64,000 bases of DNA, from positions 175,778 through 239,777 of the forward strand of contig CAVTDW010000001.1 of the NCBI GenBank assembly GCA_963733505.1. The letters are read 5' to 3'. The DNA comes from JALYXV01 sp963733505 (GTDB lineage: Bacteria; Actinomycetota; Acidimicrobiia; Acidimicrobiales; Palsa-688). The notes under the pieces are model-generated. The model did not search any database, was not told the origin of the DNA, and worked only from the letters and a program-made list of their open reading frames with translations. Shown in pieces: positions 29,224-37,282 of the stretch. Every line of letters starts with the position of its first letter. The stretch's first letter is position 1. A program made the position numbers and the translations under genes.

Positions 29224-31053
29224 TCCTTTCGAGCCAGCACCCGGTACGTGTTCGACCAACTCGGGGCCTTCGTGCTGACAAACGGTTTGATGACCCGATC
29301 GGCGGCCATCCCCGCCAGGGCAATCGGTGCCAGGGCGACGAGGATCACCCCGCGTCGGAACCGTTCCGCCGGGGTGGGAGGGTCCCGCCAGGGCAATCTG
29401 GGCGGCGGCGCCAAGCTGGCGGCCCACATCCACAGGCCGCCACCGAGATCCACCGGCTGATGGGCCGGACCCCGCTCGACCTCGACGACGGCGAAACCCT
29501 GCGCCTCGAGGGCGGTGCAGAGGTTGGCGACCGGCAGGAACTGCTGATGCTGGGGTTGCAGCCAGGGGACCCAGAAGCGGCCCATCAACTGGGCGAAGCG
29601 GGACTCGGGATCGGGGACCTCGATCAGCAGGTGGCCACCCGGTTGGAGCACCCGGTGGGCCGCGACCAACTCGGCGCGCGGATCTCTCGTGTGCTCGAGG
29701 TAGTGATGCATGCTGACGGTGTCGTAGCGATCCTGCAGTTCGTCGGCGAGGTCGGGAAACAGGCCCCGGTAGGCGTGGTCGATCCAGCCCCGCCGCCACG
29801 ATTCCTCGATGCTGCTGCCCATGTCCAGGCCGTCGAAGCGGGTCGCGGGGAGCAGCCCCCGGGCGACAAGGCAGAAGTGGCCGTAGCCACTGCCGACGTC
29901 GAGCCACGCCTTCGGTGACGAGTGCCGGCACGCCAGGTCGACCCGTCCCCGGTAGGACGGCTCAGAGTGGGCGAACAGGAACTGCGTCCCGCCGGCGCCC
30001 AACCCGTCGTAGAAGTCGCGGTAGTAGAAGTTGAGCCCGTCGATGGTCAGGCGGGGGTTCTGGAACAGCAGGCCGCAGCTGGCGCACTCCTCGATCACGA
30101 ACTCGCCGGGCTTGAACTGGGCCAGATCACCGGTGCGGACCCGCTCGGCGATGGCGCGGCTGTCGCACCAGGGGCAGGTCGTGCGCCGGGGTTCGAAGAA
30201 GCGCTCCAAACCGGGCGCCAGCTCGGCCTCATAGTCGGGCCGGAGGGCCTCGATGGGATCGTCCTCGGTTTCGGCGTCTGAGTTCGAACTCGGGTGCGGG
30301 CTGAAGGCCGCGGCCGCCCGGATCATGGCGAAGGGGTCGAGCACGCGCCTGACGATGTCACGGCGCAGCGACCACCGGGGGTGCGGTGCCAGGGCGCTGC
30401 CGCCGGTCACCAGGTGGGGCTGGAGGACAACGCTGGCCGCAGCGGCGGCACCCCACCCGGGACTGAGCACCAACCCCGCGAGCAGGAGCGACGAGCGGGC
30501 GGCCGGGATGGCGAGCGCCGCCGGGGCGAACGCGTCGTACGTGGCCTGCAGAACACCGAGCCGTTCTGGCAGCCCGGCGTCGACGGCTCGAAGCGAGGGC
30601 ACGACGACGAAGTCCGTCGCCCGGGCGGCGTGCTGCTTCAGCCGCACCATCAGCCGCGCCAGGTCCGCCCGGTCGCGTACCCGTGGGCTCGCCCGCCTCG
30701 GGCGAAGCCTCCATCCGGTCCCAGACGTCTCGGCGCACCAAGACGGCATGGAGCGCTCCCCGGCCAACCGCGAAGCCGGCCGACCGGAACGCCACCGTGT
30801 CGACCGCCCGGGCCAGATCCACGGCGTCGCCGAGGGGCAGGTCTCCTGGGACGAGGTCGAGCACGTCGAGTTCCTCGGCCTGCGCGTGGGCTACCGCGGC
30901 CCGGCGCGTGACGTCGTCGACCTCGACGCCCGGGGACCGCACCAGCAGGTAGTCCTCGTCGTGTTGCCCGGGCTTGGCGGCGAGTCGGGTGAGGCCCGAC
31001 AGGCGATGGCGCAGCCGCAGCCCGTTGACCAGCGTGCCCGCGGTGATCACCAC
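29220..31053 (-). CDS. Two-part protein with C-terminal SAM methyltransferase (one frame break)
   Basis: A 610-residue protein after repair. The N-terminal half starts near GTG 31053 with a hydrophobic stretch (VVITAGTLVNGLRLRHRL) and contains DEDYLLVRSPGVEVDD, AVLVRRDVWDRMEASP and a second hydrophobic region (LAGLVLSPGWGAAAAASVV). It has the shape of a membrane-associated glycosyltransferase 2-like module but no clear DxD motif. The C-terminal half is a class I methyltransferase: four Cys near its start (CPWCDSR, CASCGLLF) look like a zinc ribbon, then LDVGSGYGHF, DTVSMHHYLEHTRDP and LQPGGHLLIEVPDPE. The frame breaks at 30680-30682, where dropping one base joins GEPT to VRDRADLARL. The exact start is uncertain. 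It probably modifies the product of the convergent synthase locus. Confidence 0.75.
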
Positions 31054-31175
31054 CCATAGCCACCCCCGCCGGCGGCGGGGCAGCAGGCGCCGCCACCCCG
31101 CATGCCTGTTGCCTGCTGTACCCCACACGGTGGACGATTCTGCCCCACCCGGCGGTGCCGGGCGGGACGGGTTGC

Positions 31176-31220
31176 CGACTAGGCGGGTGACGGCTAGGCG
31201 GGTGCCGGCTAGGCGGGTGT
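31176..31220. repeat. Three 15-bp tandem repeats
   Basis: Unit CGGCTAGGCGGGTGC occurs three times (31176-31190, 31191-31205, 31206-31220) with one or two changes. Read on the minus strand each unit holds a TAG in one frame, which would end the SHOCT-domain gene, while another frame reads a repeated HPPSR. Confidence 0.85.
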
Positions 31221-31678
31221 GCGGCTGGCGGAGGCGGAGGCGGGGGCGGCCCGGCGGGCCCAGCGTCGGTGGGACCAGGGGTCGTGAAGGGCTCCGTCGG
31301 CGCAGGACCGGGCGGCGGGGGCGCTGCGGCGCTGGCACCGTAGAAGGTCCCGGTGGGCGGAGCGCCTGGACCCCAGCCCAGGTCCTCGACGAGGCGGTAG
31401 TACTCGTCACGCGATATCTCGCCGCGGGCGTAGCGGAATCTCGCCTGGTCGAAGGCGGGATCGGGCCCAAATCGAGCCCCTGGCCCGACCGGACCGCCGG
31501 GACCGCCGGGACCGCCGCCCGTGTGAGCGAACCGTCCGCCCAGTCCCCCATGGCGGGACGCCCGGACCAAGAGGTAGATCAGCAGCCCGATCAGGACCGC
31601 GAACAGCAGCAGCGGGAACAGGAAGAAGATCCCGCCTCCGTGCCCCTGGAACTGTTGATGATGGCGTCCGTACCACAT
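31209..31678 (-). CDS. SHOCT-domain membrane protein
   Basis: A small membrane protein. The N-terminus is His/Gln/Gly-rich (YGRHHQQFQGHGGG), followed by one transmembrane segment (about 16-40, FLFPLLLFAVLIGLLIYLLV). A Gly/Pro linker follows, then ARFRYARGEISRDEYYRLVEDLG, a SHOCT motif (short C-terminal helix pair found in oligomerising membrane proteins). A Pro/Ala-rich tail follows. The frame stays open far into the next gene. I place the end at the TAG 31209-31211, reached if one base is shifted in the C-rich tail, but this is a guess. The family function is unknown. It is likely transcribed ahead of the methyltransferase gene. Confidence 0.6.
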
Positions 31679-31733
31679 GGCAGGCCCCTCGCTGTCTGCA
31701 TCTGATAACTGCCTGATTACTTGCTTACATTGT

Positions 31734-31857
31734 CGAGGCTACGCCTGAGCGTCGCCTGAGAAACCGATGAGCGCCCCCTGAGAGCAGGAACCAGAACCTA
31801 CCGGTAGCCTCGCTGTGACGTTCGACACGCAAGGCAGCAACGCTTGAGAAGGAGGCC
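31734..31857 (+). promoter_or_regulatory. gnd leader with inverted and direct repeats and a strong ribosome site
   Basis: The leader of the gnd operon holds a perfect 9-bp inverted repeat, CGAGGCTAC at 31734-31742 and GTAGCCTCG at 31804-31812. Between them lie two copies of TGAGCG[TC]C[GC]CCTGAGA at 31746-31761 and 31768-31783, spaced 22 bp apart (about two helical turns), so a dimeric regulator site is plausible. AAGGAGG ends 5 bp before the gnd ATG. Confidence 0.5.
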
Positions 31858-31860
31858 GTA

Positions 31861-32913
31861 ATGCAGCTCGGCATGATCGGACTGGGGCGGATGGGGGCGA
31901 ATCTGGTCCGGCGCCTCATGCGCGATGGCCACGAGTGCGTCGTCTACGACGTCAGCGAGGACGCGATCGAGCAGTTGGCGAGCGAGGGCGCGACCGGCTC
32001 CACCTCGCTCGACGATTTCGTGGCCAAGCTGACCCCGCCCCGGGCGGCGTGGATCATGGTGCCGGCCGCCTTCGCCGGCCAGATGGTCAACGAACTCGCC
32101 GAGCGCATGTCCGAGGGCGACATCATCATCGACGGCGGCAACAGCTACTACCGCGACGACGTCGACCGGGCCGAGGCGCTTGCGCCCCGGGGCCTCCACT
32201 ACATGGACGTGGGCACCAGCGGCGGCGTCTTCGGCCTGGAGCGGGGGTTTTGCCTCATGATCGGCGGCGAGGACGGCCCGGTACAGCACCTCGACCCCAT
32301 CTTCCGCACCATCGCCCCAGGCCTCGACGCCGCCCCCCGCACCCCCGGTCGCGAGGGCGAGGCGACCACGGCCGAGATGGGCTACCTGCACTGCGGACCG
32401 CCCGGCGCTGGCCATTTCGTGAAGATGGTGCACAACGGCATCGAGTACGGCCTCATGGCGGCCTACGCCGAGGGCCTCGGGATCTTGCACCGGGCCGACG
32501 CCGGCAAGCACCAGGAGGACCAAGACGCCGAGACCGCCCCGCTCCAGGACCCCAAGTACTACCAGTACGAGATCGACACCAGTTCCGTCGCCGAGTTGTG
32601 GCGGCGGGGCAGCGTGGTCAGCTCGTGGTTGCTCGACCTGATGGCCCACGCCCTGCTCGGCGACCCCGACCTGCACGGCTTCTCGGGCCGGGTATCGGAC
32701 TCGGGGGAGGGACGGTGGACCGTGCGGGCGGCGGTCGACGAAGGGGTGCCCGCGGGCGTGCTCACCACGGCGCTGTTTCAACGCTTCAGCAGCCAGCGCT
32801 CGGGCGACTTCGCCGACCGCATGCTTTCGGCGTTGCGCAAGGAGTTCGGCGGCCACGCGGAGAAGCCGGTCGAGGACCCGGGTCGGGTACCCGACGAAGT
32901 CCCCGGCCAATGA
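31861..32913 (+). CDS. gnd: 6-phosphogluconate dehydrogenase (decarboxylating)
   Basis: Oxidises 6-phosphogluconate to ribulose 5-phosphate and CO2 with reduction of NAD(P). The 350-residue protein is the short, GntZ/YqeC-like form. The Rossmann start is GMIGLGRMGANLVRRL, then IIDGGNSYYRDD, GTSGGVFGLERG and KMVHNGIEYGLM, the catalytic Lys-x-x-His-Asn region. The strong ribosome site is 5 bp upstream of the ATG. The stop overlaps the pgi start (ATGA), so gnd, pgi and zwf are translated as one unit. Cofactor preference (NAD or NADP) cannot be settled by eye, though short forms are often NAD-dependent. Confidence 0.95.
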   Translation: MQLGMIGLGRMGANLVRRLMRDGHECVVYDVSEDAIEQLASEGATGSTSLDDFVAKLTPPRAAWIMVPAAFAGQMVNELAERMSEGDIIIDGGNSYYRDDVDRAEALAPRGLHYMDVGTSGGVFGLERGFCLMIGGEDGPVQHLDPIFRTIAPGLDAAPRTPGREGEATTAEMGYLHCGPPGAGHFVKMVHNGIEYGLMAAYAEGLGILHRADAGKHQEDQDAETAPLQDPKYYQYEIDTSSVAELWRRGSVVSSWLLDLMAHALLGDPDLHGFSGRVSDSGEGRWTVRAAVDEGVPAGVLTTALFQRFSSQRSGDFADRMLSALRKEFGGHAEKPVEDPGRVPDEVPGQ

Positions 32914-34550
32914 CGCCCATCACCGAAACACCCGAATGGCAGGCGCTGGAAGGGCATTTCCTCGGCCATCGCCGCGACCACCTGCGGGACCTCTTTGCCA
33001 CCGAAGCCGACCGCGGCACGACGCTCGTGGCCGAGGCGGGCGACCTTTTCCTCGACTACTCCAAGAATCGCCTCACCGCGGAAACGATCGCGCTACTCGT
33101 CGACCTGGCCAACGCCGCCGGCCTGCGGCCGCGCATCGACGCCATGTTCGCGGGCGAAAGGATCAACGTCACCGAGGACCGGGCCGTGCTTCACATCGCC
33201 TTGCGGGCCCCGAGCAGCGAGCACATCGTGGTCGACGGCGTCGATGTCGTGCAGGCAGTGCACAATGTCCTGGGGAAAATGGGGATTTTCGCGGAGCGCA
33301 TCCGTTCCGGCGCCTGGACCGGGTACACGGGTAAGCCCATACGCAATGTCATAAACATCGGCATCGGTGGCTCCGACTTGGGCCCCGCAATGGCCTACGA
33401 GGCGTTGCGCGATTACAGCGACCGTACGCGGACCTTCCGGTTCGTGAGCAACGTTGACGGCACCGATATATGGGAAGCCACGGCGGACCTCGACCCTGAG
33501 GAAACCCTGTTTATCGTGTGCTCCAAGACATTCACGACCCTGGAAACGCTGACCAACGCCGCCTCTGCCCGCGACTGGCTCCTCCGCTCCCTACACGATC
33601 CCGCCGCGATCGCGAAACACTTCGTGGCCGTGTCGACCAACGCCAAGGCGGTGGCGGCCTTCGGAATCGACACCGCCAACATGTTCGAATTCTGGGATTG
33701 GGTCGGGGGCCGGTATTCCTACCCCTCCGCGATCGGCCTGTCACTCATGGTCGCCATCGGGCCGTCGGCGTTCACGGACATGCTGAAGGGATTCCATCTG
33801 ATCGATTTGCATTTCAAGACTGCGCCATTCGAGCGTAATCTGCCCGTGCTCCTCGGCCTTATCGGTGTGTGGTATATCAATTTCTTCGGTGCCGAAACCC
33901 AGGCCATCCTCCCCTATAACCAGTACCTCTCGAAACTGTCGGCCTATCTGCAGCAGCTGGACATGGAGAGCAATGGGAAATCGGTGACACTCGCCGGCAG
34001 CCCGGTCGACTGGAAAACGGGACCGATCGTGTGGGGCCAGCCGGGGACCAACGGCCAGCACGCCTTTTATCAGCTCATCCACCAGGGGACCCGTCTCATC
34101 CCCTGCGATTTCATCGGATTCCTCGAGCCCAACCACGACGTGGGCGACCATCACGACCTGCTCATGGCCAACTTCTTCGCCCAGACCGAGGCGCTGGCAT
34201 TCGGAAAGACCAAGGCGCAGGTGGAGGCCGATGAGATCCCCGTCCACCAAGTCGCCCACCGCACATTCGAGGGCAACCGCCCGACCAACACGCTGGTGGC
34301 ACCCAAACTCACCCCGCACGTGTTGGGCCAGCTGATCGCCACCTACGAGCACAAGGTGTTCACCCAAGGCACCATCTGGCAGATCAACAGTTTCGATCAG
34401 TGGGGAGTGGAGTTGGGGAAAGTCCTCGCCATGCGCATCGTCCCCGAGTTGCAGGGTCCGAATATTGAGGGCGGAACCGAACTGCCACTCGCCCATGACA
34501 GTTCCACCAATGCGCTGATCCGCCGCTACCGCCGCCGGCACCGCGCATGA
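32910..34550 (+). CDS. pgi: Glucose-6-phosphate isomerase
   Basis: Interconverts glucose 6-phosphate and fructose 6-phosphate. The 546-residue protein has INIGIGGSDLGPAM, FRFVSNVDGTD, IVCSKTFTTLET and GGRYSYPSAIGL, with the catalytic Glu in QQLDMESNGK, all Pgi signatures. The end QINSFDQWGVELGK and SSTNALIRRYR is normal. The ATG overlaps the gnd stop and its own stop overlaps the zwf start. Codon use from about 33270 on is visibly more relaxed than in gnd and zwf: ATA, TTT, GAT and AAT codons occur often, hinting at a separate history within the operon. Confidence 0.97.
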   Translation: MTPITETPEWQALEGHFLGHRRDHLRDLFATEADRGTTLVAEAGDLFLDYSKNRLTAETIALLVDLANAAGLRPRIDAMFAGERINVTEDRAVLHIALRAPSSEHIVVDGVDVVQAVHNVLGKMGIFAERIRSGAWTGYTGKPIRNVINIGIGGSDLGPAMAYEALRDYSDRTRTFRFVSNVDGTDIWEATADLDPEETLFIVCSKTFTTLETLTNAASARDWLLRSLHDPAAIAKHFVAVSTNAKAVAAFGIDTANMFEFWDWVGGRYSYPSAIGLSLMVAIGPSAFTDMLKGFHLIDLHFKTAPFERNLPVLLGLIGVWYINFFGAETQAILPYNQYLSKLSAYLQQLDMESNGKSVTLAGSPVDWKTGPIVWGQPGTNGQHAFYQLIHQGTRLIPCDFIGFLEPNHDVGDHHDLLMANFFAQTEALAFGKTKAQVEADEIPVHQVAHRTFEGNRPTNTLVAPKLTPHVLGQLIATYEHKVFTQGTIWQINSFDQWGVELGKVLAMRIVPELQGPNIEGGTELPLAHDSSTNALIRRYRRRHRA

Positions 34551-35956
34551 CTTCCTCCCGAGCCGACGCCCTGGTCCTCTTCGGCGCCACGGGTGACCTG
34601 GCGAAGAAGAAACTTTTCCCCGCCCTCTATCACCTGGCCGCGTCCGGGCACCTCGACGTCCCCGTCATCGGGGTGGCCAAGTCCGACTGGGACGACGAGG
34701 GGCTGCGACGCTACGCCCGCTCGGCCGTGGAGGCCGCCGTCCACCCCGTGGATGAGGCGGCGTTCAAGCAGCTGGCGGGTCGGCTGTCGCTCGTGTGCGG
34801 CGACTACGGCGACCGGGGGTGCTTCGAGCGGCTGGCGTCGGCCTTGTCCAAGGTGGGCAGTTCGCACCCGGTGCACTACCTGGCGATACCGCCGACGCTG
34901 TTCCCGACGGTCGTCGAGGGCCTGGCCGCCATGGGACTCAACCACGGCGCCCGCGTCGTCGTCGAAAAGCCCTTCGGGCGGGACCTGGCCTCGGCCCGCA
35001 AGCTCAACGCGGTACTGCACCGGGCCTTTCACGAGCCCGCCATCTTCCGGATCGACCACTACCTGGGAAAGGAGCCGGTCGAGGACCTCCTGGTGTTTCG
35101 CTTCGCCAACTCGTTCCTCGAGCCGATCTGGAACCGCCAGCACATCAGCAACGTCGAGATCACCATGGCGGAGTCATTCGGCGTCGAGGGCCGCGGCGCG
35201 TTCTACGACGACGTCGGGGCGATCCGAGACGTGGTGCAAAACCACCTCCTGCAGGTGATCACGCTGCTGGCCATGGAGCCGCCGGTGCGAGACGACGCCG
35301 ACAGCTTGCGTGACGAGAAGGTGAAGGTGCTGAAGGCCATGCCCGCCATCGACGCGTCCAAGGTGGTGCGCGGGCAATACGACGGCTACCAGTCGGAGCC
35401 GGGCGTGGCGCCTGGGTCGACGACGGAGACCTACGTGGCGTTGCAGTTCGAGATCGAGTCGTGGCGCTGGGCGGGGGTGCCCTGGTTCGTGCGGGCAGGC
35501 AAGGGGCTGGCGACGACGGCGCTCGAGGCGACGGTCGAACTGTGCCCGCCGCCGCGGCTGCTGTTCATGGGCGAGGGGGGCCACGCACCGGGACCGAACC
35601 TGATGCGTTTCCGGCTCGGGACCGACGACGGGGTGAGTCTGTGGGTCCAGGCCAAGTCGCCGGGGCGGCGCGACGTCACCCACCCCGTCGAGCTGGCGGT
35701 GGACTTCGCCTCGGCCTTGGGGGCGCGCCAGGAGGCGTACGAGCGGTTGCTGCTCGATGCGTTGGAGGGGGACCCGCGGCGTTTCGCCCGTGAGGACATG
35801 GTCGAGGAGGCGTGGCGGATCGTGCAACCGGCGCTGGACGATCCCGGGCCGGTGCACCCCTACGAGCGGGGGTGCTGGGGTCCCGCCGAGGCCGACCACC
35901 TGATTCCCGGCGGGGCGTGGCACGAGCCGGAGGCGAAGGGACCGCGGGCCGGGTGA
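34547..35956 (+). CDS. zwf: Glucose-6-phosphate 1-dehydrogenase
   Basis: Oxidises glucose 6-phosphate to 6-phosphogluconolactone with NADP reduction. The 469-residue protein starts with the dinucleotide-binding motif LFGATGDLAKKKLFPAL and contains EKPFGRD and RIDHYLGKEPVEDLL, the active-site His/Lys signature. VPWFVRAGKGL is the conserved C-terminal sugar-binding region. The start ATG overlaps the pgi stop. Together with gnd and pgi it gives the oxidative pentose phosphate entry, and NADPH from it could feed the reductive steps of the nearby synthase, though a link is only inferred. 6-phosphogluconolactonase is not seen next to it. Confidence 0.97.
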   Translation: MTSSRADALVLFGATGDLAKKKLFPALYHLAASGHLDVPVIGVAKSDWDDEGLRRYARSAVEAAVHPVDEAAFKQLAGRLSLVCGDYGDRGCFERLASALSKVGSSHPVHYLAIPPTLFPTVVEGLAAMGLNHGARVVVEKPFGRDLASARKLNAVLHRAFHEPAIFRIDHYLGKEPVEDLLVFRFANSFLEPIWNRQHISNVEITMAESFGVEGRGAFYDDVGAIRDVVQNHLLQVITLLAMEPPVRDDADSLRDEKVKVLKAMPAIDASKVVRGQYDGYQSEPGVAPGSTTETYVALQFEIESWRWAGVPWFVRAGKGLATTALEATVELCPPPRLLFMGEGGHAPGPNLMRFRLGTDDGVSLWVQAKSPGRRDVTHPVELAVDFASALGARQEAYERLLLDALEGDPRRFAREDMVEEAWRIVQPALDDPGPVHPYERGCWGPAEADHLIPGGAWHEPEAKGPRAG

Positions 35957-36627
35957 CGCAGCTGTCGAATTCGAGGCTGGCGCCGGGCGAGTTCGCCGTC
36001 AACCTGATCCGGGCGACCATCACCACCGATCGCGTGCAGGCCGTCATGGCGCGAATCGCCGGTGAGCGCATCGAGGTGGGACCGCTGCGCTTCGGGCCAG
36101 GGGGTGCAGTGACGGCGACGGGCGTGGGGCTGATCGGGCCCATCCAGGTCACGCCGGCGTTCACGTCTGGGTCCGGTGCTGGGGGGGCCATCGCCTTCGA
36201 CGCCAGCATCCCGGGGGATCTGACCATCGATCTGACCGCGGGCAGCAACGGCCGCCGCCACCGCTACGAGGGCACGGTGGTCGTGCCGCTGCACATCACG
36301 GTCGTGTTCGAGGCTCCGGCGTGGGTGGTGCTCGACGTGGCGACGTTGCGGCCCAACGAGGTCACGGTCCGGCTGCGCACGACGGGGATAACCACCTTCG
36401 TCCTGCAGACGCTCGGTGACGCCAACGGCGAGGTGGCAACTCAGGTGGCCGCGGTCGTCAACGAGCGGGTGGCGGCCGTCGCCGACCTTCGCCGCATCGA
36501 CGTGGCCGGGCTGCTCGACCGGGCATGGGACGCCGAAGTCGACGCCCGGCTCAACTCGGTGGACGCGGAGGGTGCGGCGCCGGCAGGCGGCGGCGGTGCG
36601 GCGCTGAACTCGTGGATGTCGCGATAG
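35953..36627 (+). CDS. Hypothetical protein coupled to zwf
   Basis: A 224-residue protein of unknown function. GTG 35953 overlaps the zwf stop (GTGA), which fixes the start and places it as the last gene of the gnd-pgi-zwf unit. The middle is rich in beta strands (GPLRFGPGGAVTATGVGLIG, VVVPLHITVVFEAPAWVVLDV, NEVTVRLRTTGIT), and the C-terminal third is helical (GEVATQVAAVVNERVAAVADL). There is no signal peptide. The alternating strand pattern and amphipathic end resemble lipid-binding or LEA-like folds, but no motif is diagnostic. The C-terminus is Gly/Ala-rich. Confidence 0.7.
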   Translation: MTQLSNSRLAPGEFAVNLIRATITTDRVQAVMARIAGERIEVGPLRFGPGGAVTATGVGLIGPIQVTPAFTSGSGAGGAIAFDASIPGDLTIDLTAGSNGRRHRYEGTVVVPLHITVVFEAPAWVVLDVATLRPNEVTVRLRTTGITTFVLQTLGDANGEVATQVAAVVNERVAAVADLRRIDVAGLLDRAWDAEVDARLNSVDAEGAAPAGGGGAALNSWMSR

Positions 36628-36689
36628 CGGCTGCATGCCGCAGCTGCCACCTCGCCAGGGGGCCTCGGCCCGCTACGGCCACTTCCTCG

Positions 36690-37244
36690 TCAGTCCGGCC
36701 GCTCCTCGTCCTCGAGCCAGGCGAACCACCGAAGCACGGCTTCCTCGTGAAAGACCGCGAACTGGAGAACCTTGGCCAGCTCGGGTTCGTCGTGGGCAAC
36801 CTGATCGAGGACTCGGCGGTACTCGTCGAGGGTCTGCTCGTGGCGCAGGCGTTGGATGGCCAGGAAGCGCTGGCGGTGGGCCGGGTCAAGGTGGTTGCCG
36901 AAGAACACCATGAGCAGCAGCGGCGACCGGATGAGGTCGGCACCCGGCTCCCGGCGGATCCAGACGGCGAAGGCGTCCCGACCACGGTCGGTGATGGCGT
37001 AGGGCTTCTTGTCGCGCGGGCCCGCGGGGCCGGCTTCCACAAGGCCGAGGGATTCCAGGTTGCGCAACTCCCGGTACACCTGGCTCTGGGTGACGTTCCA
37101 GAAGTCCCCAAGTCCCACTTCCGCCAACCGGGCCACATCCCATCCGGTCATGGGCCCCCGGTGCAACAACCCGAGCACCGACGCGGCGGTGGCATTGAGC
37201 TTCAGGGTCTGCGGTGGGCCGAGCCCGCCTCGTTCGCCAGCCAC
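36690..37244 (-). CDS. PadR-family transcriptional regulator
   Basis: A 184-residue PadR regulator. The N-terminal winged helix has ATAASVLGLLHRGPMTGWDVARL, with the recognition region SQVYRELRNLESLGLVE and the wing KPYAITDRGRDAF. The C-terminal half is the helical dimerisation domain (RFLAIQRLRHEQTLDEYRRVLDQ). PadR proteins usually repress a neighbouring gene until a small ligand binds. The divergent MDMPI protein gene is the natural target, and a TGAC-N10-GTCA inverted repeat sits in the shared 38-bp promoter gap. GTG 37244 begins the protein with MAGERGG. Confidence 0.93.
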   Translation of the reverse strand: MAGERGGLGPPQTLKLNATAASVLGLLHRGPMTGWDVARLAEVGLGDFWNVTQSQVYRELRNLESLGLVEAGPAGPRDKKPYAITDRGRDAFAVWIRREPGADLIRSPLLLMVFFGNHLDPAHRQRFLAIQRLRHEQTLDEYRRVLDQVAHDEPELAKVLQFAVFHEEAVLRWFAWLEDEERPD

Positions 37245-37245
37245 T

Positions 37246-37273
37246 TTGACATTCTACATAGTCAGGTTATAGT
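37246..37273 (+). promoter_or_regulatory. Promoter with -35 TTGACA and -10 TATAGT, overlapping a TGAC-N10-GTCA dyad
   Basis: TTGACA (37246-37251) and TATAGT (37268-37273) are separated by 16 bp. Only nine bases separate the -10 from the ATG at 37283, so the transcript is probably leaderless or nearly so. TGAC at 37247-37250 and GTCA at 37261-37264 form an inverted repeat within the promoter, a likely PadR operator. TAGAAT on the other strand (37251-37256) could be the -10 of the PadR gene itself. Confidence 0.65.
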
Positions 37274-37282
37274 TCTCGGCGT

